Assembly (NCBI GenBank): GCA_015478675.1
Contig: JADMIH010000180.1
Location: 1-7,597, forward strand
Origin: Chloroflexota bacterium
GTDB taxonomy: Bacteria; Chloroflexota; Chloroflexia; QHBQ01; JADMIH01
Length of the DNA: 7,597 nt
Direction of reading: 5' to 3'
Below, in pieces: positions 5,052 to 7,597 of the stretch (positions within the stretch are counted from its first letter, which is position 1; each line of letters starts with the position of its first letter). A model generated the notes under the pieces. The model was given only the letters and a program-made list of their open reading frames with translations. It ran no database searches and had not been told where the DNA came from. Both the position numbers and the translations under genes were made by a program.

Positions 5052-6719
5052 CTAACTACGGTCTTGTAGCTGCTGTAACGCCAGCCGGAGGATGCGCTGC
5101 TGGGGTAGTGCCGAGAGACCACAGGCAAGGGTGTGCCTTGCCTCATCGCGACGGCCAACGGCAAGCTGTGCACGCGAGAGGGCAAGGTAAGCCGAAGCGT
5201 TCATCTGGTAGCTCTGCGCCACCATCTCTGCCTGTAACTCCACGCCATAGCGGAGCGCCGACAGGAACTCTGACATGCTTGAGCCTTGCTTCTCTTCCCA
5301 GGCGAGGGCCACCGCTTGCTCGACATGCAGCGCGATTTTCTCCTGGCGAGTAAGTAGCAGGTTAGGCTCGCGGCGGCTGGGCGCGGGTGGTCTGCCAAGC
5401 GTAGCTGTCACGGGCCTCATCTGGGAATACGTGGCCGCTCTGGAATGAGCAGGTAGGCTCACCCCTTTGTAGGGGGCCGCACTCATGCTACGTTTGCCCG
5501 CAAAAAAGAGCGCCGGACGGACGCCCCACAGCTTCAGGGCGAGATAGCAGCAGGCAAGCCCAACGACGCCGAAGATCGCCAGCATCCACAGCAGACTGCT
5601 AGTGGGCTGGCTTGCGGCCATGAGAGGAGTGTTTGCCGACTGAGGAGCCTGCTGTGAGTTACCCGGCAGTGCGGCGATAGCTACCACTTTGTTTTTGTCG
5701 GCGGCAGGCAGCGGGGCCAGCCCGCCACCCTGAGCCGTCAACCCCTCTACTGCCCCCGGCATGGCGGGCGCGGCAGAGGCGTTAACCAGCAGCCATGAGA
5801 CAGTGCCACGACGGCTAATGCTAAGTGTTTCAGCTTTGTCGTCCTGAGGCTGTGCGGCAAGCTGTGCGAAACCGTAGTTGAGTATATCGGTGCTGTCAGC
5901 GTACCAGCGAGGCGCATTCAACACAACAGAGATAAGGCGGCGACCATCGCGGGTAGCAGAAGTCACCAGGCACAAGCCGCCGGCATCGGTCCAGCCGGTT
6001 TTGATGCCATCCGCCCCTGGATAGCGAGTAAGCATCTCATTGGTATTCAGGAGCGGATGCCCAGGGGCGTCGTAGGATACCTGGCGGACAATGTCGTTGA
6101 ATATAGGGAAGTGAAGAGCATACCAGGCAAGGCTCGCCAGGTCATAAGCGCTGGAGACGTGACCGTCGGCGTCAAGGCCATGCGGGTTGATGAAGCGGCT
6201 GTCGGTCAACCCAAGCTGCTGCACGCGCACATTCATCATCTTGACGAAGCGGGCGACGGGGTCTTTGAGCGTGGGGTCTGCTGTCACGACTTTAGAGCCG
6301 AGCGTGCGCGCGATAGTCATGGCGGCGTCGTTGCCGGAAGGGAGGAGCATACCGTACAAAAGATCGCGCAACTTTTGCTCCTCACCGCTTTGCAATCCCA
6401 TAGTAGACTGGCCGACAAGGTCTTCAGGGGCTACCGTCATCGTCTCATCGAGCTTGCCATATTCCATCGCAAGGATCGCGGTGAGGATCTTGGTCGTACT
6501 GGCGGGGGCAAGCTGGGCATGCGGGTCTTTTGCGTAGAGAATACGACCTGAGGGGTATTCAACCACTATAGCCGCGCGGGCGCTAATGTCGGGCACAGCA
6601 GCAGGCGGCTGCTGCTGTAGCGATGCCGCGCTACCGGTGCCAGGCAAAGCGCCTACGAGAAGCAAAAAGACTATCTGTAGAGGGAGGACGAACTTAGCTC
6701 TTGAGACCCAGAATGACAT
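5052..6719 (-). CDS. D-alanyl-D-alanine carboxypeptidase (peptidase S11) with a cytoplasmic TPR-like tail
   Basis: 555 residues. A penicillin-binding-protein-type serine peptidase that removes the terminal D-Ala from peptidoglycan stem peptides outside the membrane. The signal peptide is residues 1 to about 32 (FVLPLQIVFLLLVGALPG core). The catalytic motifs are intact: SxxK at Ser74-Thr-Thr-Lys77, SGN at 128-130 and KTG at 240-242. The conserved stretches LLYGMLLPSGNDAA and FINPHGLDADGHVSSAYDLA are present. After the catalytic part (to about 290) come a linker, a transmembrane helix at about 375-397 (LLWMLAIFGVVGLACCYLALKLW) and a basic segment, so the tail faces the cytoplasm. Residues about 455-555 are helical and TPR-like (NASAYLALSRAQLAVGRRDEARHTLACGLSALP). 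Typical DacA/DacF enzymes are near 400 residues and end soon after the catalytic region, so the tail is unusual. ATG at 6719 follows GGGGGT (6731-6726) by 6 bases. Exact paralogue (dacA, dacF or dacB type) cannot be told. Confidence 0.93.
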   Translation of the reverse strand: MSFWVSRAKFVLPLQIVFLLLVGALPGTGSAASLQQQPPAAVPDISARAAIVVEYPSGRILYAKDPHAQLAPASTTKILTAILAMEYGKLDETMTVAPEDLVGQSTMGLQSGEEQKLRDLLYGMLLPSGNDAAMTIARTLGSKVVTADPTLKDPVARFVKMMNVRVQQLGLTDSRFINPHGLDADGHVSSAYDLASLAWYALHFPIFNDIVRQVSYDAPGHPLLNTNEMLTRYPGADGIKTGWTDAGGLCLVTSATRDGRRLISVVLNAPRWYADSTDILNYGFAQLAAQPQDDKAETLSISRRGTVSWLLVNASAAPAMPGAVEGLTAQGGGLAPLPAADKNKVVAIAALPGNSQQAPQSANTPLMAASQPTSSLLWMLAIFGVVGLACCYLALKLWGVRPALFFAGKRSMSAAPYKGVSLPAHSRAATYSQMRPVTATLGRPPAPSRREPNLLLTRQEKIALHVEQAVALAWEEKQGSSMSEFLSALRYGVELQAEMVAQSYQMNASAYLALSRAQLAVGRRDEARHTLACGLSALPQQRILRLALQQLQDRS

Positions 6720-6782
6720 GTGGAAACCCCCGGCAACAATCGGTGTGAGAGGCGGAGAAGCAATTGCTTTTCCGTGCAGGGC

Positions 6783-6811
6783 AGTATATCAGTTTGGATA
6801 ACGGGTGGCTA
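6783..6811 (-). promoter_or_regulatory. Possible promoter of the carboxypeptidase gene
   Basis: TAGCCA (6811-6806, 4 of 6) and TATACT (6788-6783, 5 of 6) are spaced by 17 bases. The predicted start near 6776 leaves about 57 bases of leader. No terminator is evident after the upstream gene's stop at 6873, so read-through from it is also possible. Confidence 0.4.
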
Positions 6812-6872
6812 GGGCTTTTCCACCGGATGTGCAAAATACATATTTGTGCTTTTCACGGCCCAAGGAAGCAGG

Positions 6873-7370
6873 TTACATGGAACGCTGGAAGGCAAGCCCC
6901 AGCTTATCTAATATCTGCTCATATACAGGCTGAACCACACGTATGAAGTCGCAAAGACGCTCTGCAACTTCATTGGCTCTGGCATCGTCCAGGGGCCAGA
7001 GGTGCTGCGTTTCATACAAACGCGCCCAACCACGATCCCACTCCTCAAGCCACACCGTGGAGCCAAGTTGCGACTGGATTTCCAGTATGCACCTGTCTAG
7101 CTCTTTATAGATGCTGCGATTGCGCTCTGGCGATGCCTCAAAGTGGAGGCCAACTTCCAACTGAGCGGCCCGCTCATGGATGGAGACCTCATAATGCACA
7201 GAATTGTCAGGCCCAAACCAGAACTTGACGAGACGCGACCTTGCATGCGACTGCATACCTTCTAAAGCGCCTGGGGGAGCGCAAATAATCGATGCTGCAA
7301 CCCGCTGCAAAAAGGTTGCGGGCCTGAGATTGCCCTCAGCAGCTCGAGAGGCGTCAAAGGCTCTATCCAT
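6873..7370 (-). CDS. Unrecognised cytoplasmic protein; start codon uncertain
   Basis: 165 residues from the ATG at 7370; I cannot assign a family. There is no signal peptide or membrane helix. The middle is a likely beta sheet (RLVKFWFG, SVHYEVSIHERAAQLEVGLHFEA), followed by helix-rich, charged sequence (ERNRSIYKELDRCILEIQSQLG). Then comes WLEEWDRGWARLYETQHLWPL and a final helix pair (ARANEVAERLCDFIRVVQPVYEQILDKLG). The ATG at 7370 has only a poor ribosome-binding site. The best site, AAAGAGGAG, lies at 7439-7431, and the frame is open back to it. In that stretch the only candidate starts are non-standard: CTG at 7421 (9 bases after the site, 182 residues) or ATA at 7427. The gene is probably monocistronic, with its own promoter at 7479. 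Confidence 0.7.
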   Translation of the reverse strand: MDRAFDASRAAEGNLRPATFLQRVAASIICAPPGALEGMQSHARSRLVKFWFGPDNSVHYEVSIHERAAQLEVGLHFEASPERNRSIYKELDRCILEIQSQLGSTVWLEEWDRGWARLYETQHLWPLDDARANEVAERLCDFIRVVQPVYEQILDKLGLAFQRSM

Positions 7371-7400
7371 TGTTCTTTCTGCTTTAGCTGGAGTGGGTTC

Positions 7401-7419
7401 GATAGTATCAATAGTATCC
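7401..7419. repeat. Short tandem repeat at the 5' end of the unrecognised gene
   Basis: On the minus strand GATACTATT is followed at once by GATACTATC, two 9-base units differing only in the last base. In the frame of the downstream gene they would encode DTI-DTI. Confidence 0.5.
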
Positions 7420-7430
7420 AGGCGTATGCT

Positions 7431-7439
7431 CTCCTCTTT
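7431..7439 (-). promoter_or_regulatory. Strong ribosome-binding site far upstream of the first standard start
   Basis: AAAGAGGAG lies 60 bases before the ATG at 7370 and about 35-40 bases after the predicted transcript start. It suggests that translation begins near 7421-7427 with a non-standard codon, since no ATG, GTG or TTG in this frame follows it until 7370. Confidence 0.5.
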
Positions 7440-7478
7440 CTAAATAGTACCGGTGCCCTAACAAATAGCGGCCAGGAT

Positions 7479-7509
7479 ATTATACAATGCAAGCAGGTGA
7501 TACTCACAA
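7479..7509 (-). promoter_or_regulatory. Probable promoter of the unrecognised 165-codon gene
   Basis: A perfect TATAAT (7484-7479) is preceded by TTGTGA (7509-7504, 4 of 6) with a long 19-base spacer. The predicted transcript start is near 7472, about 35 bases before the ribosome-binding site at 7439-7431. Confidence 0.5.
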
Positions 7510-7522
7510 TGAGAAAATTGTG
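7505..7522. repeat. Inverted repeat overlapping the -35 region
   Basis: CACAAT (7505-7510) and ATTGTG (7517-7522) form an exact 6-bp inverted repeat with a 6-base spacer, overlapping the candidate -35 element. It could be an operator; the size is small enough to be chance. Confidence 0.35.
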
Positions 7523-7597
7523 GTAAATGTTCAGACTTGAGGTGGAGCAATCTTCTTGGGGTAGCTGTGTGGGTGCAGCGCCACCCGCCCTCACCCC
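7523..7597. other. Right edge: no supported gene
   Basis: I see no gene start or end, RNA or clear signal here. A minus-strand frame open from 7594 to 7262 shows no protein-like features and overlaps the better-supported gene below 7370. Confidence 0.4.

Noticed and set aside
4877..5185. Minus-strand frame of 102 codons overlapping the carboxypeptidase 3' end
   Set aside because: It runs through the end of the carboxypeptidase gene and the probable terminator, and shows no ribosome-binding site or domain.
6057..6551. Plus-strand open frame of 164 codons opposite the carboxypeptidase catalytic domain
   Set aside because: It lies opposite the SGN/KTG-containing region of a clear S11 enzyme and has no start signal or recognisable motif.
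6835..6859. Imperfect inverted sequence GTGCAAA...TTTGTGC followed by TTTT on the plus strand
   Set aside because: It needs two G·U pairs, and no plus-strand gene ends here, so a terminator is not supported.
7262..7594. Minus-strand frame of 110 codons at the right edge with a hydrophobic patch
   Set aside because: It crosses the predicted promoter and ribosome-binding site and overlaps, out of frame, the better-supported gene at 6873-7370.
1..7597. CRISPR array, tRNA, rRNA, transposase or phage genes
   Set aside because: I found no regularly spaced repeats, tRNA-like cloverleaf, rRNA sequence or transposase/integrase motifs; the region looks like ordinary chromosome.

Overview
The window is a stretch of bacterial chromosome of roughly 55% GC in which every supported gene lies on the minus strand. 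It reads from right (7597) to left (1). Promoters are of the ordinary sigma-70 type (one is a perfect TTGACA-N17-TATAAT), ribosome-binding sites are of the AAGGAG type, and an operator-like GAAC-N4-GTTC palindrome matches the Gram-positive LexA box. The mix of genes suggests a Gram-positive-like lineage, and Chloroflexota (Ktedonobacteria) is my best guess. That placement is an inference from style, not from a marker gene.

Layout, in the direction of transcription. (1) 7484-6873: a promoter and an unrecognised gene of 165 codons or slightly more, with an unclear start codon. (2) 6811-5052: a weak promoter and a D-alanyl-D-alanine carboxypeptidase (peptidase S11 / low-molecular-weight PBP). 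It has a signal peptide, the SxxK, SGN and KTG catalytic motifs, a transmembrane helix and an unusual TPR-like cytoplasmic tail. A hairpin at 4895-4921 may end this transcript. (3) 4851-844: a consensus promoter with a LexA-like box over its predicted start site. It drives four genes: a 76-residue SWIM-type zinc-finger protein, an unrecognised 254-residue protein, single-stranded DNA-binding protein (ssb), and a RecD2-type 5'-3' DNA helicase. (4) 757-129: a separate promoter with an inverted repeat at its start site, a small secreted lysozyme-like/transglycosylase-like protein, and a good rho-independent terminator.

The window holds two themes. The outer genes (carboxypeptidase, secreted lysozyme-like protein) remodel peptidoglycan. 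The central cluster is the most interesting part. SSB and RecD2 both act on single-stranded DNA, SWIM zinc fingers are known from DNA-transaction proteins, and the promoter looks SOS-controlled. Together they read as a damage-inducible DNA repair or replication-restart operon. It contains one protein I cannot assign and one very small zinc-finger partner. The operon and LexA control are inferred from sequence alone.
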